Notes: a model not told the origin generated them from the letters alone. DNA of 64,000 nucleotides from Streptomyces indicus (GCF_900100315.1 NZ_FNFF01000021.1:35471-99470); one strand, 5' to 3'; counted from the first letter of the stretch, positions 7,997 through 17,283 are shown. Made by a program: numbers and translations.

Positions 7997-9177
7997 ACGT
8001 CGACCGTTACCGTTCGAAGTGGCCGAGCCTTGTGCTGGCCGCACTCCTCGCGGCCGTGGCGTTCGTCCTGCTCCCGGCAGCGGGCGCCGTCGCCGCCGAG
8101 AACCCGTCCGTGACCGTCGACAAGGAGGAGGCGGGCAAGGGCGGGGAGGTCACCGTCACCGGCAAGGGCTGGCGGCCCGGCGCCCTGGTGATGATCCTGA
8201 TCTGCGGGCAGAACATGATCGGCGGCACCAACAGCTGCGCCAACCCCGAGGGCGTCGCCCTCAACACCGACGACAAGGGCGGGTTCAAGAAGAAGATCCC
8301 GGTGGCCGAGCCGCCGAAGGCCTGCCCGTGCGTCATCAACGTGGCGACGGTGACGGGGGCCAAGGCCACGGCCCAGGTCCCGTTCAAGGTAGCGGGCCAC
8401 CCCGTCAAGCCGCTGCCCGACCGGACCGGCGGCGGCAAGCTCGCCGTGCTCGCGGCCACCCGCCTGGAGGGCGACAGCGGCCTGCTCAACTGGTTCGGCT
8501 CCCCGCAGAGCCGCAAACTCGTCGTGACCATGGGCAACTTGGGCTCCGCACCCGTCAAGGACCCCGTGTTCAAGGTCGGCACCTCGCACGGCGTCTTCGC
8601 GCCGCAGTGGGAGGAGCAGCAGTGGAAGGGCACGATCGCGCCGGGGCAGAAGGCCCAGGTCGAGCTCACCGTGCAGCTCGACGCCGGGGCGCACGGCGAC
8701 TACCTGGTCTCCCTCCAGTACGGGGGCAAGGTGCTCGCCGAGCAGCCCTGGGGCGTGCCGCGGCCGTGGGGCGTGACGCTGTTCTGGATCCTGCTCTGCA
8801 TCGTCGTGCCGGCCGCCGTGTTCCGTATCGGCATGGCCGTCGTCGACCGGGTGCGCCCGCGCCGCAAGGGCAACAAGCCGCGCCGGTTCACCGACGTCAC
8901 GGCGAAACTGCCGAAGGTGCTCAAGCCGACCACGGGCGTCGGCGGCGAGCACAAGAAGCCGCGCATCCCGCGGCGACCGGGAGCCGATCCGGACGCGACG
9001 GCACCCGTACCCACCCAGAACTCCGGGGCGACCGCGAACGGGAGCGGCGCCAGCTCGACCGCCACCCTGCCATGGTTCACCCCGGACACCGCGCCGGCCG
9101 CGCCGGCACAGCATTCCGCACCGCAAGAGAACCGCCCCGATCCCACAGGAACATCCGAGAGGAAGGGCACTACGTGA
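7993..9177 (+). CDS. membrane-anchored extracellular protein with neocarzinostatin-like N-domain
   Basis: 394 residues starting at a GTG that overlaps the previous stop (gTGA). A signal peptide (about 1-35) precedes an Ig-like domain (VTVDKEEAGKGGEVTVTG, GWRPGALVMILICG) with clustered cysteines, similar in pattern to neocarzinostatin-type folds. A second beta domain follows (about 145-250). The transmembrane helix is GVTLFWILLCIVVPAAVF (about 257-275), and a long basic then Pro/Ala/Thr-rich cytoplasmic tail completes the protein. Translational coupling on both sides implies a defined stoichiometry with its neighbours. The function is unknown; a surface-assembly component is an inference. Confidence 0.75.
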   Translation: MNVDRYRSKWPSLVLAALLAAVAFVLLPAAGAVAAENPSVTVDKEEAGKGGEVTVTGKGWRPGALVMILICGQNMIGGTNSCANPEGVALNTDDKGGFKKKIPVAEPPKACPCVINVATVTGAKATAQVPFKVAGHPVKPLPDRTGGGKLAVLAATRLEGDSGLLNWFGSPQSRKLVVTMGNLGSAPVKDPVFKVGTSHGVFAPQWEEQQWKGTIAPGQKAQVELTVQLDAGAHGDYLVSLQYGGKVLAEQPWGVPRPWGVTLFWILLCIVVPAAVFRIGMAVVDRVRPRRKGNKPRRFTDVTAKLPKVLKPTTGVGGEHKKPRIPRRPGADPDATAPVPTQNSGATANGSGASSTATLPWFTPDTAPAAPAQHSAPQENRPDPTGTSERKGTT

Positions 9178-10529
9178 ACACACGACGGAGAGTGAGCGCG
9201 CTGGGCGTCGCGCTCATGCTCGGCGGCGCGGGAATCCTGCTGACCGCAGCACCTGCCCAGGCGGCCGAGTCCACCTGGAAGGCCAAGTGCACACCGAGCA
9301 TGGGCTCGGACCCGATCGAAGGCACGTCGATCGCCGACATCACGGCTCCGGCCGAGGCGAAGGTGGGCGACGAGATCGAGGTGACCTGGAAGTTCGTCCA
9401 GGCCGCGTCGAAGAACCCGGACATCGTGGACCTGCCCGCGGACTCGCTGCTGCCGACCGGCACGGTGAAGGCCGCCGGTGCGCAGACGGCCGACATCAAG
9501 CTCGAAGGGCCGCGCAAGAACCCGGCCATCCCCAAGGGCGGCGACATGAAACTCGCCGACATGAAGGGCAAGTTGAAGCTGACGGCACCGGGCGATCTGA
9601 CCCTGACGCCGGACGAGTACAACATCAACGCCAAGGTCATGGGCTTCGACGTGAACACCAAGTGTGTGCCGCTCGAGAAGGTGCCCACGGCGGTCACGAT
9701 CAAGGTCACCGGCGACGCCGCGCCCACGACCGGCGGCGGCAACAACGGCGGTACGACGACCACGGGCGGCACCGACGGCGGTACGACCACCGGCGGCACG
9801 GCCACGGGTGGTGACACCGGCGGCACCGCGACCGGTGGCGACACCGGCGGTTCGGCGAGCGGCGGCGCGGCGGCCGGCGGCAGCACGGGCGGTGGCGGCG
9901 GCAGCGACTTTCCGGGCAAGGAGGTCGCCACGACCTTCGAGTGCACCTCGCCGGGCCCGGCGAAGATCGACGGCAAGGCGACCGTCAGCGCCAAGAAGAA
10001 CGGTGAGAACTACGACCTCACGGTGAGCACCGCCAAGGGCGTGATGGACAGCCCGGCCGCCCTGCCGGCCGGTGCGATGAAGTCGTCCATGCAGGTCAGG
10101 GTGGGCGGCGACGACAAGGGCACGGTCAAGGTCGAGGGCGCCGCGAACAAGGCGCCGATCAAGGCCGGTGACCCGGTCTCCCTCGAGCCCATGACCGGCA
10201 CGTACAAGCCGGGCGCCGAGGGCAAGGCGGAGCTGAGCCCCGGTGACCTCACGATCAGCGTGACGCTCGGCGGCAACCCGATCACCATCCCGTGCAAGGC
10301 CACGAAGACGTCCACCTCGCTGACGCTCGACGTCACCGACCAGGGCGGCGTGGCCGGTGGCGGCGACGGCGGTGCGGCGGCCGGTGGCTCCCCGGCCACG
10401 GGCGGCGGCCTCGCCGAGACCGGTGCCGAGTCCGACGGCGCGCTGCGTGCCCTCGGTCTGGTGGCCGGCACGGTGATCCTGCTCGGCGGCGCGGTCTTCA
10501 CGTTCATGCCGCGGCGCCGCACGCAGTAA
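9174..10529 (+). CDS. two-domain LAXTG sortase-anchored surface protein
   Basis: 451 residues. A signal peptide (1-30) is followed by beta domain 1 (about 33-180, C39/C164), a Gly/Thr-rich linker (186-243), beta domain 2 (about 250-390, C257/C374) and a second Gly/Ala spacer. The sorting signal is LAETG at 413-417, with a hydrophobic helix and the tail MPRRRTQ. LAXTG is the motif preferred by class E sortases of Streptomyces, whereas the first gene of this operon carries LPQTG. Each beta domain has one cysteine near each end, as in the first gene, suggesting a conserved disulfide. The GTG start overlaps the previous stop, with GAGAGGAAGGG upstream. Confidence 0.85.
   Translation: MNTRRRVSALGVALMLGGAGILLTAAPAQAAESTWKAKCTPSMGSDPIEGTSIADITAPAEAKVGDEIEVTWKFVQAASKNPDIVDLPADSLLPTGTVKAAGAQTADIKLEGPRKNPAIPKGGDMKLADMKGKLKLTAPGDLTLTPDEYNINAKVMGFDVNTKCVPLEKVPTAVTIKVTGDAAPTTGGGNNGGTTTTGGTDGGTTTGGTATGGDTGGTATGGDTGGSASGGAAAGGSTGGGGGSDFPGKEVATTFECTSPGPAKIDGKATVSAKKNGENYDLTVSTAKGVMDSPAALPAGAMKSSMQVRVGGDDKGTVKVEGAANKAPIKAGDPVSLEPMTGTYKPGAEGKAELSPGDLTISVTLGGNPITIPCKATKTSTSLTLDVTDQGGVAGGGDGGAAAGGSPATGGGLAETGAESDGALRALGLVAGTVILLGGAVFTFMPRRRTQ
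9733..9903 (+). repeat. Gly/Thr codon repeat tract (protein linker)
   Basis: Degenerate repeats of GGCGGYACGRCC-type codons encode the Gly/Thr/Asp/Ser linker at residues 186-243 of the LAETG protein. Units such as TGGDTGGTA recur. Length variation between strains would be expected. Confidence 0.6.
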
Positions 10530-10530
10530 G

Positions 10531-10615
10531 CGGCTCGAAGGCGGTAACCGGCTCAAGGCGGTAACCGGCTTCACGGTGCCGGGTGTTGCTCCCCTCGGGG
10601 GCGGCACCCGGCACC
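10531..10615 (+). terminator. direct repeat and terminator after the surface operon
   Basis: Two near-identical 17-18-base copies of CGGCTC(G)AAGGCGGTAAC (10531-10548, 10549-10565) are followed by a hairpin with perfect 11-base arms, GGTGCCGGGTG (10575-10585) and CACCCGGCACC (10605-10615). The loop carries its own CCCC/GGGG pairing. It lies between convergent genes and can serve both strands. Confidence 0.7.
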
Positions 10616-10653
10616 TTCGCGTTCCCGGGACGCCCCGACGCGAGGCGGCGGCT

Positions 10654-11535
10654 TCAGTCGTGCGCCCGCAGCCACCGCAGCACCGCGTCACGCACCGCCG
10701 GCGTGAGCAGCGCCGCCCCGTGCGCGGACCCGCGCTCGGTCCGTACGGTCACATCCCGAAGTCCCTTGTCCCGTACGGCAGTCGACAGCGCGCGCGAGTG
10801 CGCGGGCGGCACGAAGTCGCCGGCCGAGTGGATCAGGAACAGCGGCGCGTCCCCGGCGCCCGAGGCGTACGAGGCCGCCGACAGCGACCGCCACTGCGCG
10901 GGGCAGCCCGCGGGAGCACAGCCCGCGAGCCGCTGCGCCTCCGCCCGCAGCCGCCGCTGCCGCTTCGAGGCCTCCGTCCGCTCGCCGTCCATCCAGGCCC
11001 GCAGCGGGGAGGCCACGGGCGAGAGCGCCACGACACCCCGTACGCGCGAGGCACCCTCGCCGTACCCGCCCGTGACCGTCGCGATGTGGCCGCCCGCCGA
11101 GGAGCCGAGCACCAGCGGCCGGGTGCCGCTGTGCCGGGCCGCCCAGTCGACCGCGGCCAGGGCGTCGACGCGCTGGGCGGGCCAGTGCGCGTCGGAGTTG
11201 AGCCGGTAGTCCGTGTCGTACACCCGGAAGCCGCGCGCGGCGAACCAGCGCGCCCAGCGGCTCCAGTCGGTGTCGTCGGCCCAGTAGCCGCCGTGCAGGA
11301 TGACCAGCGCGGGCCCGCGGCTGCCGTACACGGAGACCGTCTGCCGCGGGTGCGGGCCGTACGCGTACGTCCGTACGGAAGGCCCGGCGGCCGCGGCCCG
11401 CGGGGCGTCCGCGTGGGAGACCGCCGGGTCGGAGGCGGCCGGCGCCGTCGAGGAGGACAGCAGGCCGGCGGAGGCGAGCAGCGCGAGCAGGGCGCGGCGC
11501 ACGGAGAGGCGCGAGGTGGGGCGCATGTCCCGCAT
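10654..11535 (-). CDS. secreted alpha/beta hydrolase
   Basis: 293 residues with an N-terminal signal peptide (RRALLALLASAGLLSSSTAPAA). The fold shows the HGG oxyanion motif (LVILHGGYWAD), the nucleophile elbow GSSAGGH, the acid in LFLIHSAGDFVPP and the histidine in ERGSAHGAAL, so the catalytic triad is complete. This is the esterase/lipase (BD-FAE or hormone-sensitive-lipase-like) group; the substrate cannot be read from sequence. MRDM offers two starts, and neither has a strong ribosome site. It lies downstream of the POT transporter on the same strand but after a terminator, so it is probably separately expressed. Confidence 0.85.
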   Translation of the reverse strand: MRDMRPTSRLSVRRALLALLASAGLLSSSTAPAASDPAVSHADAPRAAAAGPSVRTYAYGPHPRQTVSVYGSRGPALVILHGGYWADDTDWSRWARWFAARGFRVYDTDYRLNSDAHWPAQRVDALAAVDWAARHSGTRPLVLGSSAGGHIATVTGGYGEGASRVRGVVALSPVASPLRAWMDGERTEASKRQRRLRAEAQRLAGCAPAGCPAQWRSLSAASYASGAGDAPLFLIHSAGDFVPPAHSRALSTAVRDKGLRDVTVRTERGSAHGAALLTPAVRDAVLRWLRAHD

Positions 11536-11571
11536 CGTCCACGGGACGCGCCGCCCGGCACGGGAGAAACA

Positions 11572-11609
11572 CGAAGGGCCACCGCACCGAGTGGTGCGGC
11601 GGCCCTTCG
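11572..11609 (-). terminator. terminator of the POT transporter gene
   Basis: A 17-base stem with one mismatch (CGAAGGGCCACCGCACC at 11572-11588, GGTGCGGCGGCCCTTCG at 11593-11609) and a 4-base loop. It starts 41 bases after the transporter stop and lies before the hydrolase start. Confidence 0.75.
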
Positions 11610-11649
11610 TTCGAGCTGCGTACGAAGCGTCAGCCTCGGGTGAGCCGGG

Positions 11650-13164
11650 TCAGCGGACCTCGCCCATCAGGGACTTGACCTTCTTGCGCGCCATGTAGAT
11701 CGCGAAGCCGGCCAGGACCGCGGCGGCGGCCTCCAGGGCGACGACGCCCTGACCGTTGAGGTCGACACCGGCGATGGAGAGCATGCCGGTCACGGAGTCA
11801 CCGGCGGTGACCGCGAGGAAGAAGACACCCATCATCTGGGAGGCGTACTTCGCGGGGGCCAGCTTGGTGGTCAGGGACAGACCCACCGGGGACAGGCACA
11901 GCTCACCGAAGGTGTGCATCAGGAAGATCAGCACCAGCCACCACATGGTGACCTTGCCGTCGCCCGCCATGCCCATGGGGATCAGGAAGACGAAGAACGA
12001 GGCGCCGATGATGACCAGACCCATCGAGAACTTCACGATGGTGTCGGGCTCGCGGTTGCGGCGGGCCAGGGCCAGCCAGATCGCGGCGACGATCGGCGCG
12101 AAGATCATGACGAACATCGGGTTCAGGGACTGGAAGAGCGTGTTGGGCATCTCCCAGCCGAAGATCGCGCGCTCGGTGGAGGTGTCACCGAAGAGCGACA
12201 GGGTCGAACCACCCTGGTCGAAGATCATCCAGAACACGGCGGCGGCCACGAAGAACCAGACGAAGGCGTTCATCTTCGTCTGCTCCTCGCCCGTCAGGTC
12301 CTTGTCGGACTTGATACGGGCGATCACGGCGATCGGGATCAGCAGACCGACGACGGTGATCGGGAGCAGCGCCCAGTTGAGGGTCAGGTCCCAGACACCG
12401 GTGAAGGCGACGACCAGGTAGAAGGCGGCGACCACGGCGACGGTGGCCAGCGTCTTGGTGACGACGGCGCGCTTCTCGGGGGCGGTCAGCGGGTTCGGGA
12501 CCTCGCTGGAGGCCGCGGCCAGGTGCTTGGAGCCGACCATGAACTGGATGGCGCCGAGCGCCATGCCGACGGCCGCGAGACCGAAGCCGAGGTGCCAGTT
12601 GACCTTCTCGCCGAGGATGCCGATCGCGAACGGGGCGGCGAAGGCACCGAGGTTGATGCCCATGTAGAAGATCGTGAAGCCACCGTCGCGGCGCACGTCC
12701 TTCGGGTCGGTGTACAGCTGGCCGACCATCGTGGAGATGTTGGCCTTCAGCAGACCCGAGCCGACGGCCACGAGGGCCAGACCGACGAAGAACATCGCCT
12801 GCGTGGGCAGGGCCAGGCTGACGTGACCGGCGACGATCACGACGCTCGCGATGGCGACCGTCTTGCGGGCGCCCCAGACGCGGTCACCGAACCAGCCGCC
12901 GGGCAGCGTGAAGAGGTACACCAGCGACACGTAGACCGAGTAGATCGCGGTGGCCGCAGCCGCCGTGTAGGCGAGGCCGCCGCCCTGGGAGCCGGTCGCG
13001 GCATCGGCGCCACCGGAGACCAGGTAGAGCACGAGCAGTGCGCGCATGCCGTAGTAGGAGAAGCGCTCCCACATCTCGGTCATGAAGAGTGTGGCCAGGC
13101 CGCGGGGGTGGCCGAAGAAGGTCTTCTCGCCGGCGGCGGAAGGCTTCGTCAGGCTGGACGCCAT
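11650..13164 (-). CDS. proton-dependent oligopeptide transporter (POT/PTR2 family)
   Basis: 504 residues with about 14 hydrophobic helices. Two family signatures are intact: the proton-coupling motif ExxERFxYYG on helix 1 (E30, E33, R34) and the PTR2 signature FTIFYMGINLG. It imports di- and tripeptides with protons. The frame is open back to 13353, but the ATG at 13164 follows AAGGAA and begins the usual short cytosolic lead, so the upstream 63 codons are excluded. An inverted repeat at 13369-13392 in the upstream region may be its operator. Confidence 0.94.
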   Translation of the reverse strand: MASSLTKPSAAGEKTFFGHPRGLATLFMTEMWERFSYYGMRALLVLYLVSGGADAATGSQGGGLAYTAAAATAIYSVYVSLVYLFTLPGGWFGDRVWGARKTVAIASVVIVAGHVSLALPTQAMFFVGLALVAVGSGLLKANISTMVGQLYTDPKDVRRDGGFTIFYMGINLGAFAAPFAIGILGEKVNWHLGFGLAAVGMALGAIQFMVGSKHLAAASSEVPNPLTAPEKRAVVTKTLATVAVVAAFYLVVAFTGVWDLTLNWALLPITVVGLLIPIAVIARIKSDKDLTGEEQTKMNAFVWFFVAAAVFWMIFDQGGSTLSLFGDTSTERAIFGWEMPNTLFQSLNPMFVMIFAPIVAAIWLALARRNREPDTIVKFSMGLVIIGASFFVFLIPMGMAGDGKVTMWWLVLIFLMHTFGELCLSPVGLSLTTKLAPAKYASQMMGVFFLAVTAGDSVTGMLSIAGVDLNGQGVVALEAAAAVLAGFAIYMARKKVKSLMGEVR

Positions 13165-13736
13165 GGTCGTTCCTTGTTCTGTCGGGACGCGCTTCATGAG
13201 CGTGACGCGCGCCCGGTGGGGGGTGGCCGGCACCGGGCACACCACAGCTCTCCCCACGCCCGGGGGTCTCGTTCCACAGGGATACGAAGAAGTGAGCGGT
13301 GCGCTCCGGGATCCACGCCCCGTGCGCTTCGTCGCGTCCGGGGCCCGGCCCATAGGTCAATCACTAACGCAAGGCTGACAGTGCAACCTTGCCCGCATAA
13401 GGGACTTTCGGCTGATACGCCAGGCCATTGGTCCCATCTGCGGTTATAGGCGTTCGGACACCATAAAGAGATGAAGGCCGCGTATGGAAGGATTTGAGAG
13501 CTGGATCACAAGCCCTGATGGAACCGAACCGGTAATTCGAAGGTAACTCATGGAAAAGTCCCGCAGACTCGCAGGGTGAGCCGGAGAATTTTCAGAGTGC
13601 CGCTCTTCAGTAGATTTCGGGTTACGTCCGCTATGTGAACCGGCGGCGGCCGCTGGGCCGGAAGCACCCCCTCCGCCGGCCTGTGGCCTGCGGGATGCCC
13701 GGCGGCCCACGGCCTTCGACGACTACCATCAGGGCC
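13165..13736. promoter_or_regulatory. divergent intergenic region between transporter and response regulator
   Basis: 572 bases without a supported gene. About 13370-13630 is distinctly less GC-rich than its surroundings. It contains the inverted repeat GCAAGGCTG-ACAGTG-CAACCTTGC (13369-13392, 9-base arms with one mismatch) near the transporter. Very short frames such as an 8-9-codon ATG frame near 13549 are not supported. Confidence 0.5.
13724..13729 (+). promoter_or_regulatory. -10 element TACCAT for a leaderless start
   Basis: TACCAT ends seven bases before the ATG of the response regulator, the spacing expected when transcription begins at the start codon. AGGG lies closer to the ATG than usual for a ribosome site. 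No -35 hexamer is evident. Confidence 0.4.
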
Positions 13737-14414
<678 letters not shown>

Positions 14415-14478
14415 GCTCTGTCGATCCGTCCGGGCCGGGCAGCCGCCCGTGCTTCGGCGGCGACGCGCACCGGGGTAT

Positions 14479-14571
14479 CGGGGCGGAGCCCCGCAAGGGG
14501 GGCACGGGGGCGTCAGCCCCCGGAAACCCACCCGCCGCGGAGCGGCGGAGCACAGCACCCTGAACAGGGTG
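14479..14571 (+). terminator. four successive hairpins between response regulator and kinase
   Basis: Perfect short stems follow one another: CGGGGC/GCCCCG (14479-14493), CGGGGGC/GCCCCCG (14505-14522), CCGCCGC/GCGGCGG (14532-14548) and CACCCT/AGGGTG (14556-14571). There is no T-tract. They could terminate or attenuate transcription into the kinase gene, or protect the regulator mRNA end. Confidence 0.55.
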
Positions 14572-14599
14572 GGCGCCCCACACGCGTAAGGAAACAACG

Positions 14600-15871
14600 T
14601 TGCGTCGCCGCTTGATCAACTCCACGCTCGCCGTCGTGCTCGTGGTCATCGCCGTCTTCGGCGTCTCCCTCGTCATCGTGGAGACCCGGACGATCACCAC
14701 CAGCGCCCAGGAGCGCGTGGAGTCCGAGGCGGTGCGGCTCACCTCCATCATCGACGCGCGGCTCATCGGCCAAGAGGAGATCACGCCCAAGGTCCTGCGC
14801 GACCAGGTCGACGGCGAGCGCTTCGCCCTGATCGAGATCCCCGGCCGCGCCCCCATCGAGATCGGCAAGCGCCCGGCCGGCGATGTGATCGAGGCGGAGC
14901 GGAAGGGCGAGCAGGGCGAGACCGTCACCGTCCAGGAGCCCCGCTCCTCGGTGACCAACGAGGTCTGGCGCACCCTCCTGATGATCCTCGCGGTGGCCAC
15001 CCTCGCCGTGATCGCCGCGGTGCTGCTCGCCGTACGCCAGGCCAACCGTCTCGCGTCCCCGCTCACCGACCTCGCCGAGACCGCCGAGCGCCTCGGCTCC
15101 GGCGACCCGCGGCCGCGCCACAAGCGTTACGGCGTCCCCGAGCTCGACCGCGTCGCCGACGTCCTCGACGCCTCCGCCGAGCGCATCGCGCGCATGCTGA
15201 CCGCCGAACGCCGCCTTGCCGCCGACGCCTCCCACCAGCTCCGCACGCCGCTGACCGCGCTCTCCATGCGGCTGGAGGAGATCACGCTCACCGACGACCC
15301 GGACACGGTGAAGGAGGAGGCCACCATCGCGCTCACGCAGGTGGAGCGGCTCACCGACGTGGTGGAGCGGCTGCTCACCAACTCCCGTGATCCGCGCACC
15401 GGTTCGGCCGTCTCCTTCGACCTCGACGAGGTGGTCAAACAGCAGCTGGAGGAGTGGCGCCCCGCCTACCGCAGCGCGGGCCGCGCCATCGTGCACTCCG
15501 GCAAGCAGAACCTCCAGGCGGTCGGCACCCCGGGCGCGGTGGCCCAGGTGCTCGCCGCGCTCATCGAGAACTCCCTGATGCACGGCGGCGGCACGGTCGC
15601 GCTGCGCACCCGCGTCGCCGGCAACCAGGTGGTCATCGAGGTCACGGACGAGGGCCCCGGCGTCCCCTCCGACCTCGGCCCCCGGATCTTCGAGCGGGCC
15701 ATCAGCGGCCGCAACTCCACGGGCATCGGCCTCGCGGTGGCCCGCGACCTGGCGGAGGCCGACGGCGGCCGCCTCGAGCTGCTCCAGGCCCAGCCGCCGG
15801 TCTTCGGCCTGTTCCTGTCGAGCTCCCCGCGCGCGGCGGACAGGGATGAGGAGCACCGCACGGTCAGGTGA
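14600..15871 (+). CDS. two-component sensor histidine kinase
   Basis: 423 residues. Transmembrane helix 1 (about 5-27), a short extracellular sensor region (28-123), helix 2 (about 124-145) and a HAMP linker (146-200) precede the catalytic core. The H box is DASHQLRTPLTAL with H212, the N box ALIENSLMHGG, the G1 box DEGPGVP and the G2 box GIGLAVARDLAEADGG; all are intact. It is a membrane HisKA kinase, likely cognate to the upstream OmpR-type regulator. The start is TTG with AAGGA seven bases upstream. The small extracytoplasmic domain gives no clue to the ligand. Confidence 0.93.
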   Translation: MRRRLINSTLAVVLVVIAVFGVSLVIVETRTITTSAQERVESEAVRLTSIIDARLIGQEEITPKVLRDQVDGERFALIEIPGRAPIEIGKRPAGDVIEAERKGEQGETVTVQEPRSSVTNEVWRTLLMILAVATLAVIAAVLLAVRQANRLASPLTDLAETAERLGSGDPRPRHKRYGVPELDRVADVLDASAERIARMLTAERRLAADASHQLRTPLTALSMRLEEITLTDDPDTVKEEATIALTQVERLTDVVERLLTNSRDPRTGSAVSFDLDEVVKQQLEEWRPAYRSAGRAIVHSGKQNLQAVGTPGAVAQVLAALIENSLMHGGGTVALRTRVAGNQVVIEVTDEGPGVPSDLGPRIFERAISGRNSTGIGLAVARDLAEADGGRLELLQAQPPVFGLFLSSSPRAADRDEEHRTVR

Positions 15872-16132
15872 GCCCCGCCGCCGGGTGCCCGCCTGCGAGT
15901 CCCGGCACCGGGCGGCCGTCGTCTGCCGGGCCCGCCGCCAGGCAGCCGTCGCTTGCCGGCGCCGCCGCCGGGTGGTCTTCCCACGTCGGGCCCGCCGCCC
16001 GCGAGTTCCGCGGCCGGGTGCCCGCCGCCTGCCGGGCCCTGGCGTCGTCCCGTGCGACGGCGTTCGCCGCCCGTGCCTTCGTGCACCGCCCTATGATGCG
16101 ATCCCGGCCCTCCTCCCGCTTGGAGAAGACGC

Positions 16133-16756
16133 ATGACGGACGCCAGCTCGACGGACGCGGGCACGACGGAAGGCGGCGGCACGACGGAAGCCGGCGCGAC
16201 AGCCCCCGGCAGCGGTGCGGCGGCCGGCGGCAAGGTGGTCGTGAACCGGGTGATGTCCCTGGACGGGTACATCGCCGGGCCCGGCGACTCGATGGACTGG
16301 ATCTTCGAGCACATGACCTCGGCTACGTTCCCCGAGGTCATGGCCGCCACGGGCGCCATGCTCATCGGACGGGGCACGTACGAGGTCGGCAAGCGCATGG
16401 CCGCGGAGAACCCCGAGAACCCGGAGTACGACGGCGGGGCGCAGTTCGTCCTCACCCACCGCCCGCCCGCGGAGCCCGACCCCCACGTCACCTTCCTCAC
16501 CTGCGGTATCGAGGAGGCCGTGGCCACGGCACGCCGCGCGGCGGGCGACCGGAACCTGGAGATCCTCGGCGCCGACGTGGCTGCCCAGTGCCTGGAGCAC
16601 GGCCTCGTCGACGAGATCCTGGTGTACGTCCTGCCGGTGCTGCTCGGCGACGGCGTCCGCTTCACGCCGCCCGGACTCGACCGGATCGACCTGGAGCCCT
16701 TCGCCCATCTCCACTCGGGCGGGGTCACCCTGCTGCGCTTCCGGGTGCGCAAGTAG
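16133..16756 (+). CDS. dihydrofolate reductase-like (RibD C-terminal) oxidoreductase
   Basis: 207 residues. A low-complexity Thr/Ala/Gly N-terminus (1-33) is followed by a RibD_C/DHFR fold: VVVNRVMSLDGYIAGP, MLIGRGTYEVG, QFVLTHRP, LEILGADVAAQCLEHGLVDEILVYVLPVLLG. The family uses NADPH on pteridine- or riboflavin-like substrates, but most stand-alone members have no assigned reaction. The start has GGAG seven bases upstream. Nothing around it ties it to riboflavin or folate genes. Confidence 0.85.
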   Translation: MTDASSTDAGTTEGGGTTEAGATAPGSGAAAGGKVVVNRVMSLDGYIAGPGDSMDWIFEHMTSATFPEVMAATGAMLIGRGTYEVGKRMAAENPENPEYDGGAQFVLTHRPPAEPDPHVTFLTCGIEEAVATARRAAGDRNLEILGADVAAQCLEHGLVDEILVYVLPVLLGDGVRFTPPGLDRIDLEPFAHLHSGGVTLLRFRVRK

Positions 16757-16782
16757 CCGCGCAGGACTCGGGTGCGAGCGCG

Positions 16783-17283
16783 CTAGCGCTCCGCCCGCTC
16801 GGGCCGCGGGTCGTCCAGGAACGATTCCGCGCTGGCCACGGCCTCGCGGGCGGGCAGGGTGCGGAACACCCACGTGCGGTAGGACCAGAACCGGAACATC
16901 GTCGCGATCCCGATGCCCACGAACTTGAAGATGTTGGACTGGAGCCTGCTGTCCCAGCCGAACCAGTACGTGGCCGCGTAGAGCACCCCGTTCTCGATCA
17001 CGAGCCCGACGATCGAGAACAGCAGGAAGAGCGTCATCTCTTTGGTGCGGCTGCTCTTGTCGCGGTCACGGTACGTGAAGTACCGGAACCCGATGTAGTT
17101 GCAGCAGATCGCGACGGCCGTCGCGAGAATCGAGGCGCGCACGACCGGGATGTCGGTGGTGTGCCGCAGCAGGTTGAAGACGCCCAGGTTGACCAGCATC
17201 CCGACGCCGCCCACGGCACCGAACTTCGCGATCTCCCGCCAGAGCTGATCCAGTTGTGCGCGCAGTGCGCCACGCTCACTCAT
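16783..17283 (-). CDS. GtrA-family membrane protein
   Basis: 166 residues with four transmembrane helices and the GtrA pattern FGAVGGVGMLVNLGVFNLL, NYIGFRYFTYRDR and FRFWSYRTWVF. Members are thought to move or flip polyprenyl-linked sugars for envelope glycosylation. It is divergent from purK, an arrangement I also recall from M. tuberculosis (Rv3277 beside purK). It is convergent with the DHFR-like gene, with only 26 bases between their stops. Confidence 0.9.
   Translation of the reverse strand: MSERGALRAQLDQLWREIAKFGAVGGVGMLVNLGVFNLLRHTTDIPVVRASILATAVAICCNYIGFRYFTYRDRDKSSRTKEMTLFLLFSIVGLVIENGVLYAATYWFGWDSRLQSNIFKFVGIGIATMFRFWSYRTWVFRTLPAREAVASAESFLDDPRPERAER

Noticed and set aside
9733..9903. 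CRISPR-like array
   Set aside because: The repetition is codon-based coding for a Gly/Thr linker, without constant repeats and unique spacers; no cas genes occur in the window.
13444..13710. An 88-codon minus-strand frame between transporter and response regulator
   Set aside because: It lies in the low-GC regulatory region and lacks codon bias; the transporter start is downstream of it.
15872..16132. A 96-codon frame overlapping the kinase end (from 15846)
   Set aside because: Its Arg/Pro-rich translation is typical of out-of-frame GC-rich DNA; no start signal or homology.
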